Shown here: piece by piece, positions 49,244 to 58,473 of the stretch | Layout: each line of letters starts with the position of its first letter | Numbering within the stretch: the first letter of the stretch is position 1 | Origin: Yersinia vastinensis | GTDB lineage: Bacteria; Pseudomonadota; Gammaproteobacteria; Enterobacterales; Enterobacteriaceae | Reading direction: 5' to 3' | Assembly (NCBI RefSeq): GCF_902726565.1 | Contig: NZ_CACVAF010000002.1 | Coordinates: 62,001 to 126,000 of the forward strand | DNA length: 64,000 nt | The notes under the pieces: generated by a model | The model's input: the letters and a program-made list of their open reading frames with translations, nothing else | The model's database searches: none | Told to the model about the DNA's origin: nothing | Program-made: the position numbers and the translations under genes

Positions 49244-50971
49244 TTGGACGCCATCACTATCAATAGCCTTTTTTTGATCGGCGCAGTGCTGGTGGGAGCC
49301 AGTATTTTATTAAGCTCACTCTCTTCCCGGTTAGGTATTCCTATTTTGGTTATCTTCCTCGGTATTGGCATGTTGGCGGGCACCGACGGCATTGGCGGTA
49401 TTGCTTTTAATAATTATCCTGCCGCCTATCTGGTCAGTAACTTGGCGTTAGCCGTTATCCTGCTGGATGGCGGAATGCGCACTCGAGCGTCATCATTCCG
49501 TGTTGCACTGTGGCCCGCCCTTTCGTTGGCAACCGTCGGTGTGTTAATTACGGCGGGGCTGACCGGTTTAGCCGCCGCGTGGTTATTTGATTTAGATATT
49601 ATTCAGGGTTTATTAATTGGTGCGATTATAGGTTCCACTGATGCCGCCGCAGTCTTCTCGCTATTAGGGGGTAAAGGTCTGAATGAGCGCGTCAGTGCAA
49701 CGCTGGAGATTGAATCGGGTAGCAACGATCCGATGGCAGTCTTTTTAACCATTACTCTGATCGCCATGATCTCCGCCGGTGAAACCAGCCTCAGTTGGAT
49801 GTTCCTGGTCCACTTAATACAGCAATTTGGCTTGGGGATTTTTATTGGGCTAGGCGGCGGTGGGCTGCTGCTGTTGCTCATTAATCGTATTGAGCTGCCA
49901 AGTGGCTTATACCCATTATTGGCCGTCAGCGGCGGGATTTTAGTCTTCTCACTCGCCACGGCCATGAATGGTAGTGGCATTTTGGCGGTCTACCTCTGTG
50001 GCTTGTTGTTAGGTAACCGCCCAATTCGCAACCGCGCAGGCATTTTGCAAACCTTCGATGGGTTGGCATGGCTCAGTCAAATTGGAATGTTCGTCGTATT
50101 GGGGTTGTTACTTAACCCAAGTGAATTGCTGCCAATTGCCATCCCGGCGCTGATCCTTTCATTGTGGATGATTCTGTTCGCCCGCCCCCTGTCGGTGTTT
50201 ATCGGCTTACTGCCCTTCCCAAGTTTTAATCTGCGGGAACGCATCTTTATTTCATGGGTTGGCCTACGTGGTGCAGTACCGGTTATTTTGGCCGTATTCC
50301 CGATGATGGCGGGTATTCCCAATGCGAATTTATTCTTCAATGTCGCCTTTTTTGTCGTGTTGGTCTCGCTATTATTGCAAGGTACCAGCCTGTCGTTCGC
50401 TGCGCGTAAGACAAAATTGGTGGTCCCCCCAGCCCTGGCTCCGGTGGCGCGTATTGGTTTAGACATTGATAAGAATAATCAGTGGGAGCAATTTATTTAC
50501 CAACTCAGCTCCGACAAGTGGTGCATTGGTGCTGCCTTGCGTGATTTAAAAATGCCGGAGGAAACCCGAATTGCCGCACTATTTCGAGGAAAGGATCTGT
50601 TACACCCAAATGGCAGTACCCGCCTGAAAGAAGGCGATATCTTGTGTGTCATTGGTCAGGAGCATCATCTACCTGCTCTGGGGAAACTGTTTAGCCAATC
50701 CCCCAGCATTCAATTGGACGAGCGCTTCTTTGGTGATTTTATTCTCGATGCTGATGCAAAGCTTCATGACATCTCTCAGATTTATGGCCTCAATCTGGAG
50801 CCCGGTGTCGATAAGCAACAAACCCTCGGCCAATTTGTGCTTTATCTCTTTGGCGGCGAACCGGTTATCGGTGATCAGATTGAGTGGGATGGATTAACTT
50901 GGACCATTGCCGAAATGGAGTCTGATCGCGTCAGTCGGGTTGGGGTGAAGATAGTGACGGATAAAGCCTGA
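49244..50971 (+). CDS. nhaP2: Potassium/proton antiporter CvrA (NhaP2)
   Basis: 575 residues (E. coli CvrA/YcgO 578). It starts with TTG; CAGGAGACC is 8 bases upstream and the following DAITINSLF matches the family N-terminus. CPA1-type cation/proton antiporter: 12-13 membrane segments (about 1-385) with the ion-site region [20 protein letters not shown] and [13 protein letters not shown] (about 125-165), then a cytosolic RCK-C domain (about 395-480) and a CorC/HlyC-like tail. In Vibrio NhaP2 exchanges K+ for H+. Confidence 0.92.
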   Translation: MDAITINSLFLIGAVLVGASILLSSLSSRLGIPILVIFLGIGMLAGTDGIGGIAFNNYPAAYLVSNLALAVILLDGGMRTRASSFRVALWPALSLATVGVLITAGLTGLAAAWLFDLDIIQGLLIGAIIGSTDAAAVFSLLGGKGLNERVSATLEIESGSNDPMAVFLTITLIAMISAGETSLSWMFLVHLIQQFGLGIFIGLGGGGLLLLLINRIELPSGLYPLLAVSGGILVFSLATAMNGSGILAVYLCGLLLGNRPIRNRAGILQTFDGLAWLSQIGMFVVLGLLLNPSELLPIAIPALILSLWMILFARPLSVFIGLLPFPSFNLRERIFISWVGLRGAVPVILAVFPMMAGIPNANLFFNVAFFVVLVSLLLQGTSLSFAARKTKLVVPPALAPVARIGLDIDKNNQWEQFIYQLSSDKWCIGAALRDLKMPEETRIAALFRGKDLLHPNGSTRLKEGDILCVIGQEHHLPALGKLFSQSPSIQLDERFFGDFILDADAKLHDISQIYGLNLEPGVDKQQTLGQFVLYLFGGEPVIGDQIEWDGLTWTIAEMESDRVSRVGVKIVTDKA

Positions 50972-50987
50972 TTCTCACACTGCGACT

Positions 50988-51021
50988 CTGGCATGCCGTA
51001 GCTGATTACACGGCATGCCAG
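50988..51021. repeat. Perfect 12-bp inverted repeat between convergent genes
   Basis: CTGGCATGCCGT, 10-base loop, ACGGCATGCCAG. No T tract on either strand. It sits between the antiporter stop and the PhnB-like stop, so it could be a 3' stabilising or rho-linked hairpin for both. Confidence 0.6.
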
Positions 51022-51030
51022 CATAATCTG

Positions 51031-51438
51031 TCACTCAACATTAATCATCCAGCCGACCCCAAATTTATCCGTCAGCATCCCAAAGCCCTTAGCCCAGAAT
51101 GTTGCGCCAAATGGCATAATCACTTGCCCTCCTTCAGATAAACCGTTGAATAGCGCTTCGCCTTTATCCATATCGGTCACATTAATTGAGAGTGAATAGC
51201 CCTTATGTGGGCTGTCACCGTCACTTGCACAACCATCAGACGCCATGATCACATTACTACCCACTTGTAAGCGGGCATGCATGATGGACTCAGGATTAGT
51301 ACCGGGTGGGCAACTTTCGGGATCAGGAATATCTTTATAACGCATCATCGCAACTACATCGCCGCCCAATTGCTCGGCATAAAACTTAACGGCGTTTTCA
51401 CAGTCACCATTAAAAAATAAATAAGGCTGAATCAACAT
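51031..51438 (-). CDS. PhnB/YjdN-like VOC family protein
   Basis: 135 residues from MLIQPYLFFNGDCENAVKFY; GAGGGCAAAATC precedes the ATG, and an upstream start adds 12 residues without support. The N-terminal F-Y-x-E-Q-L-G-G pattern, IMHARLQVGSNVIMASDG and the C-terminal FGMLTDKFGVGWMINVE are typical of the PhnB (DUF1338-like glyoxalase) group. Function unknown; not a phosphonate gene by context. Confidence 0.82.
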   Translation of the reverse strand: MLIQPYLFFNGDCENAVKFYAEQLGGDVVAMMRYKDIPDPESCPPGTNPESIMHARLQVGSNVIMASDGCASDGDSPHKGYSLSINVTDMDKGEALFNGLSEGGQVIMPFGATFWAKGFGMLTDKFGVGWMINVE

Positions 51439-51600
51439 GATTTTGCCCTCGTTAAAGCCCCTGAACACAATCATTGTGATGCAGAGGCCAGATAGTTATC
51501 ACTAGCAATAATTGCTGGCAGTGACTTATTAGTGTAGTGCTGTAGTGACAAAAATGGTGAGGAATGCTCTCATTTTAAACAATCGTTTTGTGGCAAAAAG

Positions 51601-52590
51601 TTACACTCTGCTCGGCTTAATGCGGTTAACCAAAATAATCCCCACACAGACCAATACCAAGGCGATAGCATTTTTCCACTCGAGAATACTTTCGTTCAGG
51701 AAAATGGCCGACAGTACAGCTCCGGATACGGGGATAAGGAAGTTGAATGGGGCAACCATACCAACTCGGTTATATTTGAGCAGTAGACTCCATAATGCAA
51801 AAGCCGCTGACGATAACAGCACCAGATATGCCAGTAACAATAATGCCTGCCATCCAAATCCACTTAAGTTACCGCCAAAGAGATAACCGCCAACCGTCAA
51901 TACCAGCCCGCCAATCGCCAATTGATAGCCTGTCATCACAGTCGTATCCATGGTTTGCGAAATACGTTTACCGTAGATACTGGCTGCTGAAAGAATGAAT
52001 GCGGCCAAGACCACACTGCCTTCCCCCATCAGCGAAAAATTGAAGTCCATCAAGTCGGAGCCGAAATTAACCACCATGACACCGGCAAAACCTAATGCGC
52101 ACCCAATAATTTTATTGAATGTCAGTCGGTCATTTTTATAAATGTAATGAGCTAATAGCACACTGAAAAATGTGCCAGTTGCATTCATAATTGACCCTTT
52201 TACACCCGTGGTGTATGCCAAGCCAATATAGAAAAAAACATACTGCAAAGCTGTCTGAGTTAACCCCAAAATAGCAATCTGCTTATACTGGCCTTTTCTA
52301 AGGCGCCCAATTGCCTTACCACTGGCAATTGCAAAAATGAGCAGCACAATCCCGGCCAATAAAAAACGATAACCCGCGAAAACCATTTTGCTTGGAATAT
52401 CATCTGGAGCAATATGAAATAGCGCATAACCATTTTTAATGGCCGGATAGGCGCTCCCCCAAAGCAAGCAACAGAATGTTGCGACGAGAAAAACAAATTT
52501 TTTATTCGTAAAAAGCGGAGGACTACTGTCCACGTCAACATCCTTTTCAATCATGAAATGAAACATTGTTTCGTTATAACCATTTCTCAT
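51601..52590 (-). CDS. DMT-superfamily (EamA) transporter
   Basis: 329 residues; CAGGACTTTTTA before the ATG at 52590 supports this start, though MFHFMIEKD (52566) is possible. Ten hydrophobic segments in two EamA halves (about 30-160 and 175-325), with the family ends SIMNATGTFFSVLLAHYIYK and APFNFLIPVSGAVLSAIFLNE. Substrate unknown. It is divergent from yenI and shares its 243-base upstream region. Confidence 0.85.
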   Translation of the reverse strand: MRNGYNETMFHFMIEKDVDVDSSPPLFTNKKFVFLVATFCCLLWGSAYPAIKNGYALFHIAPDDIPSKMVFAGYRFLLAGIVLLIFAIASGKAIGRLRKGQYKQIAILGLTQTALQYVFFYIGLAYTTGVKGSIMNATGTFFSVLLAHYIYKNDRLTFNKIIGCALGFAGVMVVNFGSDLMDFNFSLMGEGSVVLAAFILSAASIYGKRISQTMDTTVMTGYQLAIGGLVLTVGGYLFGGNLSGFGWQALLLLAYLVLLSSAAFALWSLLLKYNRVGMVAPFNFLIPVSGAVLSAIFLNESILEWKNAIALVLVCVGIILVNRIKPSRV

Positions 52591-52786
52591 TAAAAAGTCC
52601 TGTCTGATGTCACCTTTTCCCTAAAAAGATCACAACCCTACCGTTGCTTCGCATCAATTGCCCATGATTAGCCTAAAACCCTCACAGGTCTCAGTGCGGT
52701 TTGCACAATATGTGTACAGCCATGTGGACATTTATTTACCATTTAGGCGGGCAGGTCGCGTAGCGCAATGTTTGCACTAACAATCA

Positions 52787-52804
52787 AAGATCGTGTACGA
52801 TGTT
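52787..52804. promoter_or_regulatory. Candidate YenR operator (dyad) upstream of yenI
   Basis: AAGATCGTGTACGATGTT, an 18-bp dyad with ATCGT-GT-ACGAT core, 30 bases before the yenI ATG. Size and symmetry suit a LuxR-type protein, but it does not match the V. fischeri lux box and its assignment is inference. Confidence 0.4.
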
Positions 52805-52833
52805 GTTTTAACTAAATAACTTTGGTTTTTATT

Positions 52834-53478
52834 ATGTTAAAACTCTTTAACGTAAACTTTAATAATATGCCGGAAAGAAAGCTGGACGAGGTCTTTTCAC
52901 TCAGAAAAATAACATTCAAAGATCGGCTCGATTGGAAAGTGACCTGCATTGATGGCAAAGAAAGCGACCAATATGATGATGAGAATACCAACTATATATT
53001 GGGAACAATAGATAACACCATTGTTTGTAGTGTTCGATTTATTGAAATGAAACACCCAACAATGATAACAGGGCCATTCTCTCCTTATTTTTCGGATGTC
53101 GATCTGCCTATTGATGGGTTTATCGAGTCCAGTCGTTTTTTTGTGGAGAAAGCATTAGCCAGAGATATGGTGGGTAATAATAGTTCTCTGAGTACGATAC
53201 TTTTTTTAGCCATGGTCAATTATGCAAAAGATCATGGATATAAAGGGATTCTCACTGTCGTCAGTCGAGGAATGTTTGTCTTGCTGAAACGCTCTGGCTG
53301 GAATATCACAGTGCTAAACCAAGGTGAATCGGAGAAGAATGAGGTTATTTACCTTTTACACCTTGGTGTTGATATTGATAGTCAACAAAAGCTAATAAAT
53401 AAAATACGGAGAATTCATAAAATAGAACCCCGTACTCTTGAAAATTGGCCTCTGGTCGTGCCCGACATTGTTAAATAG
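52834..53478 (+). CDS. yenI: Acyl-homoserine lactone synthase YenI (LuxI family)
   Basis: 214 residues from [14 protein letters not shown], the length I remember for Y. enterocolitica YenI. LuxI-type enzyme making N-acyl homoserine lactones (mainly C6 and 3-oxo-C6 in YenI) from S-adenosylmethionine and acyl-ACP. Conserved residues in [14 protein letters not shown] (Arg and Trp), [12 protein letters not shown] (Asp), CSVRFIEM and SSRFFVEK are in place. The region before the ATG lacks a clear ribosome-binding site (TTTGGTTTTTATT), which fits weak or regulated translation. AT-rich. The 3' end overlaps yenR by 8 bases, tail to tail. Confidence 0.95.
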   Translation: MLKLFNVNFNNMPERKLDEVFSLRKITFKDRLDWKVTCIDGKESDQYDDENTNYILGTIDNTIVCSVRFIEMKHPTMITGPFSPYFSDVDLPIDGFIESSRFFVEKALARDMVGNNSSLSTILFLAMVNYAKDHGYKGILTVVSRGMFVLLKRSGWNITVLNQGESEKNEVIYLLHLGVDIDSQQKLINKIRRIHKIEPRTLENWPLVVPDIVK

Positions 53479-54205
53479 ATTTAATTAGCTTTAACTCAAT
53501 GCCAAGTCTTATTGCATGCTTGGCATTTAAAACACCTAGTTTTCTGACCACATTGCCAATGTGGAACTTAACTGTACTTCTTTTTATACCTAATATTATT
53601 GAGATTTCAGAGTAAGTTTTACCCACGCTAGCCCAATACAGAATTTCATTTTCTCTAGGGGAAAATATGTCTCTCTCAATTTTATTATTACACGGCTGAT
53701 TCTTTTCATCATTATTATGATAAAGACCTAACATTTTTTCATGTGTAAAAATGAGCAGCATTTGAATTTTTTCTTTATTTATTTCAATAAGTTCATCAAA
53801 GAATATGCTGTCATCACTGCCATTAGAAATGTTTAATGTTGCCATATTATTACTATTGTCGTGAAGCACAAAAGTATAGCCATTAACAATATTATACTCT
53901 CTAGCCAACTTAAACACGGCTGAGTCTGTTGATTTTTTATTAATAACGGAGTTGTCATCCCATGCAAAAGGGGAAATTTTGTCTTTCGCGGTCAAGATAA
54001 CAGGATCAATAAGATGATAACTATTCTTTTTGTATTTTTTCACCCAATCTAATGGGTAGTTAGAAATAATAGTAGGATGCAAAGGTGTTTTCTTATTTAT
54101 AACTAAATAAGAGTAGCGGAGATCACCATAAGACTTTATTCTTCTTTGAATATAGTTTTTTATGTCTTCATTAATACTTTCATTATCAAAATAATCAATT
54201 ATCAT
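53471..54205 (-). CDS. yenR: LuxR-family quorum-sensing regulator YenR
   Basis: 244 residues. An autoinducer-binding domain (about 20-165) with the family residues Trp and Tyr in [20 protein letters not shown], Asp-Pro in IDPV and Trp in ISPFAWDD; then a GerE helix-turn-helix [20 protein letters not shown] (about 201-220). Published work on YenR reports that it is active without signal and that AHL inactivates it, acting through a small RNA (YenS) that interferes with yenI; I did not locate YenS with certainty. AT-rich, and convergent with yenI, as in Y. enterocolitica. Confidence 0.93.
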   Translation of the reverse strand: MIIDYFDNESINEDIKNYIQRRIKSYGDLRYSYLVINKKTPLHPTIISNYPLDWVKKYKKNSYHLIDPVILTAKDKISPFAWDDNSVINKKSTDSAVFKLAREYNIVNGYTFVLHDNSNNMATLNISNGSDDSIFFDELIEINKEKIQMLLIFTHEKMLGLYHNNDEKNQPCNNKIERDIFSPRENEILYWASVGKTYSEISIILGIKRSTVKFHIGNVVRKLGVLNAKHAIRLGIELKLIKSI

Positions 54206-54601
54206 AACAGACCAAATTCACCCAATGCATAATGTAACAATACATTTTTATCACATTGTTTTCAATAGAAAATACAGTATAGAATCCCCACACAGACATT
54301 TCTTATATAAAATTCGCTTATTCGATAAACTAAAAAAAACCTAGACCAAAGGTTAGTTTTGTAAGCTGGACTTAAGGCTAGCTATTATTATAGCCCTATG
54401 TTAATTAAACTGTTTTTGCTTTACAGAATTAGTTTTCAATATAATAGAACTAATATCTTAGCGCACTGGCGCTCAGAAAGTTAGTCTGCAAAGAATATAT
54501 TTTCGCCAATACCAGGTTTTACCCCGCCATCTGGATGCTTTTACATTCAGATGGCGACCATCTCCTCCTAAAGTGCTCCCCCCATACCGGTGAAAATTCC
54601 G
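54206..54601. other. AT-rich intergenic region with a 9-bp inverted repeat
   Basis: Holds the yenR promoter and a stem CGCCATCTG / CAGATGGCG (54525-54533 and 54548-54556). No T run accompanies it. No gene seen. Confidence 0.5.
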
Positions 54602-54748
54602 TCAATTCATCGCCACAAAACTCACCAATGTGTACGACTTTTCAACAATTATTTTACCGTTTTCATCACGCGCATGCGTATTAGCAACCCATCTTATGGC
54701 TTCAACTGCACCTGTTCGTAAAAAATATTCTTTAATGACATATAAACA
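54602..54748 (-). pseudogene. Possible gene remnant of about 48 codons
   Basis: An open frame without a normal start codon that ends with TGA at 54602. It reads in part YFLRTGAVEAIRWVANTHAR and IIVEKSYTLVSFVAMN, a composition that looks protein-like rather than random. Upstream it is closed by TAA. It may be the 3' stump of a lost gene. No family recognised. Confidence 0.3.
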
Positions 54749-54829
54749 TTAAACATATTAATGTAATCTAGATAAAGTTGACTTAAGTCATGTCACTAAC
54801 ACAAATTAATCGTATGATAAATAAACGGT

Positions 54830-54897
54830 TATAATGTTTCCCTGGTGTTGGCCGAATTGGCATCCCTTACCAAATGAGATTGGTAAGGGTTTTTTTT
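54830..54897 (+). ncRNA. Candidate small RNA with promoter -10 and strong terminator
   Basis: A perfect TATAAT at 54830-54835 is followed after about 28 bases by a 10-bp stem CCCTTACCAA / TTGGTAAGGG (54864-54889) and eight T. The expected transcript begins near 54841 and is about 57 bases long. No start codon with ribosome-binding site lies inside, and the terminator points to the plus strand only, while the flanking genes yenR and nrfG are both on the minus strand. The -35 region is poor (TTAATC). No known RNA family recognised. Confidence 0.5.
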
Positions 54898-54928
54898 GCC
54901 TATTATTTGGGTTAAATGCGAGGAGGAA

Positions 54929-55597
54929 CTAAGGTGTTTGCTGCATGATCTGCGCTAAGGTGATGGCACGGATTATCATCGCGCGGTCAATCTCTGGGTT
55001 ATCACTCTCAAGGAGCCGCTGCCAAATAGCGATGGCTTCACCATAACGGGCATGGGTAAAACCGTCGTTGGCTTGCAGCATCAGCGCGGTATATTGCAAA
55101 GGATCTTTTGCCAACGCCCGCTCTAACCAATAGGCCACATCGCCAGTCATTCTCTGCCCTGACTGGTAATAAAATATGGTCGCCCGCGCCGCATCTAATG
55201 CCGCACTGGCTCCCTGCAAACGTTCAGCTTGTTGCAGCGCAATCAGCGCATCCTCAAACTCATTACGATATAAATAATATTGCGCCAAACTGAACCACAA
55301 CTCTCCCTTATCGGGTTCCTGACGGATGCGTTGCTGTAACCGAAATAGCGCTGGGTCATTGCTCTGTTTGTCCAGCATCGTATTCAGCCGCTTGGCTTCT
55401 TGTTGACGCAAAGCCTCCTGCTGTACCGCCGTGTAATGTCCTAACTGTTGATATCCCAGCAGAATAAGCAGGAGTACCAACAGACTAAAGCCTAAAGGCC
55501 AGCGCCAACTCAAACGACCATATTGCACCAACCAAGGCCACCAAAGGCCCATCAGAATGAGAAGTAAAAATATTGCCAGACCGGCAGCCAGTATCAT
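54929..55597 (-). CDS. nrfG: Nitrite reductase maturation protein NrfG (TPR)
   Basis: 222 residues from MILAAGLAIFLLLILMGLWW, the start overlapping the nrfF stop by one base (TAATG). Two N-terminal membrane segments then tetratricopeptide repeats (about 95-215, GELWFSLAQYYLYRNEFEDA is the clearest), as in the CcmH/NrfG family. With NrfE and NrfF it forms the lyase that attaches the special haem at the CWSCK site of NrfA. Last gene of the operon. Confidence 0.9.
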   Translation of the reverse strand: MILAAGLAIFLLLILMGLWWPWLVQYGRLSWRWPLGFSLLVLLLILLGYQQLGHYTAVQQEALRQQEAKRLNTMLDKQSNDPALFRLQQRIRQEPDKGELWFSLAQYYLYRNEFEDALIALQQAERLQGASAALDAARATIFYYQSGQRMTGDVAYWLERALAKDPLQYTALMLQANDGFTHARYGEAIAIWQRLLESDNPEIDRAMIIRAITLAQIMQQTP

Positions 55598-56007
55598 TAG
55601 TGTGCCCCTCGCGAAGGTGAGCGAGCTCGGCGCCTGACTCGCCACACGACACCCCCCAAGACACAGATTAGTAGCACGCCAGGCCCAAACCACAGCACCA
55701 GCGTTGCCCCTCTCAGTGGAGGTCGATAAAGAACAAAATCACCATAGCGCTGAGTCATCTGGGCCACTATCTCTTCAGAACTGTGCCCGGCCTCTACCAG
55801 TTGATAAACCTCTACGCGCAAATCTTGTGCAATCGGTGAGGTTGACTCCAGCAAGTTCTGATTTTGACACTGCGGGCAGCGCAGTTCTTTGGCCAACGCT
55901 AATGCCCGCTGTTGATTTTGTGGCGAGCTAAAATGATAAGTGTCCACTAAATCTGCCGAAACCCCGGCTGAAAATAGCAGAGATAGCATCAGCAAAAAGG
56001 TTTTCAT
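55597..56007 (-). CDS. nrfF: Haem lyase subunit NrfF (CcmH N-terminal family)
   Basis: 136 residues from MKTFLLMLSLLFSAGVSA (signal peptide); the start overlaps the preceding gene stop by 4 bases (ATGA). Thioredoxin-like motif LRCPQCQNQNLLES at about 44-57 that handles the apocytochrome cysteines, and one C-terminal membrane helix (LVLWFGPGVLLICVLGGVVW). An upstream extension to 56061 is open but lacks support. Confidence 0.92.
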   Translation of the reverse strand: MKTFLLMLSLLFSAGVSADLVDTYHFSSPQNQQRALALAKELRCPQCQNQNLLESTSPIAQDLRVEVYQLVEAGHSSEEIVAQMTQRYGDFVLYRPPLRGATLVLWFGPGVLLICVLGGVVWRVRRRARSPSRGAH

Positions 56008-56552
56008 GGTGCTCCTGTCGTTGCTGATTGCGCCAATAGCGGCATAAACTGCTGCTGCCATATCTCTTGCGTCATCACTCCTGCATAGCGCTGGCGAATA
56101 AGGCCATTGGCATCAATTAGCCAGGTTTCAGGCGTACCATAGACCCCCATTGCCAAGGCTAACGTCCCTTGCGGGTCATACAAGCTCTTTTGGTAAGGAT
56201 TGCCATAGCGCTGAAGAGTATTCAATGCTGCTTGACGAGAGTCGCGGTAGTTCAATCCATAGAACTGCACGCCATGTAGCCTGCTGGAAATCTGGGCCAA
56301 TGCCGCCATTTCTTGCTGACAGCTAGGGCACCAACTGGCCCAGACATTAATCACGGTCACCTTACCCAGCAGTTGCTCCCGGGTGAGTTTTTGTGTTGGC
56401 TGCTCTAATTCAGATAATGAAAAAGCCGGGAAAGGCAGATTTTGCTCTGCTAACTCAATGCGATGCGGATCTCGGCTTAAGCCACTGTAAAGCACAATAC
56501 CTAAAATCAAACCCAGCAGAGGAACAATCAACCAAGGCCACCGTTGTTTCAT
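56004..56552 (-). CDS. DsbE/CcmG-type thiol reductase of the nrf operon
   Basis: 182 residues. One N-terminal membrane anchor (WPWLIVPLLGLILGIVLY), then a periplasmic thioredoxin fold with active site ASWCPSCQQEM (about 77-82) and the cis-proline region YGTPETWLID. Reduces apocytochrome cysteines before haem attachment. E. coli nrf lacks such a gene; other gammaproteobacterial nrf operons carry one (sometimes called nrfX). Overlaps both neighbours by 4 bases. Confidence 0.9.
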   Translation of the reverse strand: MKQRWPWLIVPLLGLILGIVLYSGLSRDPHRIELAEQNLPFPAFSLSELEQPTQKLTREQLLGKVTVINVWASWCPSCQQEMAALAQISSRLHGVQFYGLNYRDSRQAALNTLQRYGNPYQKSLYDPQGTLALAMGVYGTPETWLIDANGLIRQRYAGVMTQEIWQQQFMPLLAQSATTGAP

Positions 56553-58438
56553 TTGACCTCCTTACTTTCATGGGAGCCGCGGGTTCGATGCCATAGCGCC
56601 AGTAATCCCCCGAAGACCATCATCAAAGTGCCCCCCCAAATCCAACTCACCAGCGGTTTATGATACAAACGCACGCTGTACTCCCCACGCCCGAGGCTGT
56701 CGCCTAAAACCGCATAAAAATCAGCCAATGGGCCACTGACAATAGCAGGTTCAATCATCAACATTTCTCGTACACTGTAGTGTCGCCGTTCAGGGCGTAG
56801 CGTCGCTATGGGTTGTCCTTCATGGCTTACCGTGATGAGCGCCCGTTCACTGGTATAGTTTGGGCCAACTAATAGCTCCGTTTCATGATATGTAAATTGA
56901 TATCCCGCCAACGTAGCCTGACGACCAGGAGAAAGGCGACTGCCCTGCTCCACCGAGTAATATGCGGCAAACAGCATCCCCAACAAACTGACGGCAACGC
57001 CACCATGTATCAGCCATGAACGCCAACGTATCTGAGGTGCAAAAAGAGGGGCGGACAATGCCCAGAGAGCTAAGGCTACACCCGGAATCATTCCCGGATG
57101 CCAAGTTTGGCTCAACAACCCCGAACTGAGTAATCCACCACTGAGCGCTAATAATGCAGGAACCATAAGACGCCAGTAGTCTGTTTTGGGGCTTTGCTGC
57201 CAATGAGCAAAAGGTACACACCCCATCAATAACAGCATTAGCAGGACAAAAGGTGTCAGTGTCTGGTTAAAATATGGCGCACCAACGGATAATGTCCCCA
57301 GCCCTAATGCACTGAAAATCAACGGATATAGTGTACCAATCAGCACAGTGATAGCCGCAATCCCCAATAACACCAGCGCTGCCAGTAACAGTGTTTCCAA
57401 TGAGAACACGTTAAAATCGGCACGACGAGGATTTCCGCGCACGCGCAAGGCAAATAATGTCAATGAAATCAGTGTTACAGTGCCAAATAATGCCAGTAAA
57501 GCCTCCCCTCGAGCAGCATCAACAGCAAAAGCATGCACTGAGGTCAACACCCCTGAGCGAACGATAAAAGTTCCTAACAAACAGAGTTGGAAAGTCACCA
57601 ATGACAGCAAAATTCCCCACTGATGATACAAACCACGACGCGCGCTGATAGCTAACACATGCAGTAATGCCGAGGCGGTCAGCCAAGGTAATAGCGAAGC
57701 ATTTTCGACCGGATCCCAGAACCACCAGCCGCCCCAGCCCAATTCACTGTACGCCCACCACGCACCTAACAAAATGCCCGCAGTCAGTAAGCACCAAGAC
57801 GCCAGTACCCACGGGCGACTATAGTGCGCCGTATTTTGACCATAACTCCCCTCCAGCAAAGTCGCCATAGCAAAAGCAAAACTGATAGCAAAGCCGCTAT
57901 AGCCCAGATACAACAAGGGGGGATGAAATATTAGCGCGAGATCTTGCAACATGGGGTTCAAGTCGCGCCCCTCGGCCAGAGTGGGAAACAATCGCTCAAA
58001 TGGATTAGAGAAAAAGAGGATAAACAGGCTCAAAATAACCAGCAGCCAACCCATAACACCGAGGGCGCGGGCCACAAAACGCAGTGGATAGTGGCGACGA
58101 AACACCGTCAGTACACTGCTCCACACACTCAATACAAACAACAAAAACAACATGGAGCCTTCATGCCCACCCCAAATGGCTGCAATCTTATAAAACAACG
58201 GAAGCTGACTATTATTATGCTGCGCAACATACAGCACCGAAAAGTCATCAGTGACAAAACACCACCCCAGTGCCAATAAGGTTAGTGCGATAAATAAAGT
58301 GATGCCATAGCTGAGCGACGGCAACCAACACAGCAAAGGTAGCCGCCGCCCATGTAAAGCAATAAAGGGCACACAACCGAGCAATAGCGCCAATGACGTC
58401 GCTGCCAGCAGTGACAACAGCCCCAACTCACCTATCAT
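56549..58438 (-). CDS. nrfE: Haem lyase subunit NrfE (CcmF family)
   Basis: 629 residues. Polytopic inner-membrane protein of about 14-15 segments with the tryptophan-rich WWD motif GWGGWWFWDPVENASLLPW (about 229-247) that binds haem, and a large periplasmic loop near the C-terminus. With NrfF and NrfG attaches haem to the NrfA active-site motif. Longer than E. coli NrfE (about 550) and near the length of CcmF. ATGA overlap with the next gene. Confidence 0.92.
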   Translation of the reverse strand: MIGELGLLSLLAATSLALLLGCVPFIALHGRRLPLLCWLPSLSYGITLFIALTLLALGWCFVTDDFSVLYVAQHNNSQLPLFYKIAAIWGGHEGSMLFLLFVLSVWSSVLTVFRRHYPLRFVARALGVMGWLLVILSLFILFFSNPFERLFPTLAEGRDLNPMLQDLALIFHPPLLYLGYSGFAISFAFAMATLLEGSYGQNTAHYSRPWVLASWCLLTAGILLGAWWAYSELGWGGWWFWDPVENASLLPWLTASALLHVLAISARRGLYHQWGILLSLVTFQLCLLGTFIVRSGVLTSVHAFAVDAARGEALLALFGTVTLISLTLFALRVRGNPRRADFNVFSLETLLLAALVLLGIAAITVLIGTLYPLIFSALGLGTLSVGAPYFNQTLTPFVLLMLLLMGCVPFAHWQQSPKTDYWRLMVPALLALSGGLLSSGLLSQTWHPGMIPGVALALWALSAPLFAPQIRWRSWLIHGGVAVSLLGMLFAAYYSVEQGSRLSPGRQATLAGYQFTYHETELLVGPNYTSERALITVSHEGQPIATLRPERRHYSVREMLMIEPAIVSGPLADFYAVLGDSLGRGEYSVRLYHKPLVSWIWGGTLMMVFGGLLALWHRTRGSHESKEVK

Positions 58439-58473
58439 GCCATTTTACTCGCCACTGAATTTTTCCTATCACA

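Noticed and set aside
54525-54556. Insertion-sequence end or ERIC element
   Set aside because: The 9-bp inverted repeat has no transposase nearby, no target duplication and does not match the ERIC consensus as I recall it.
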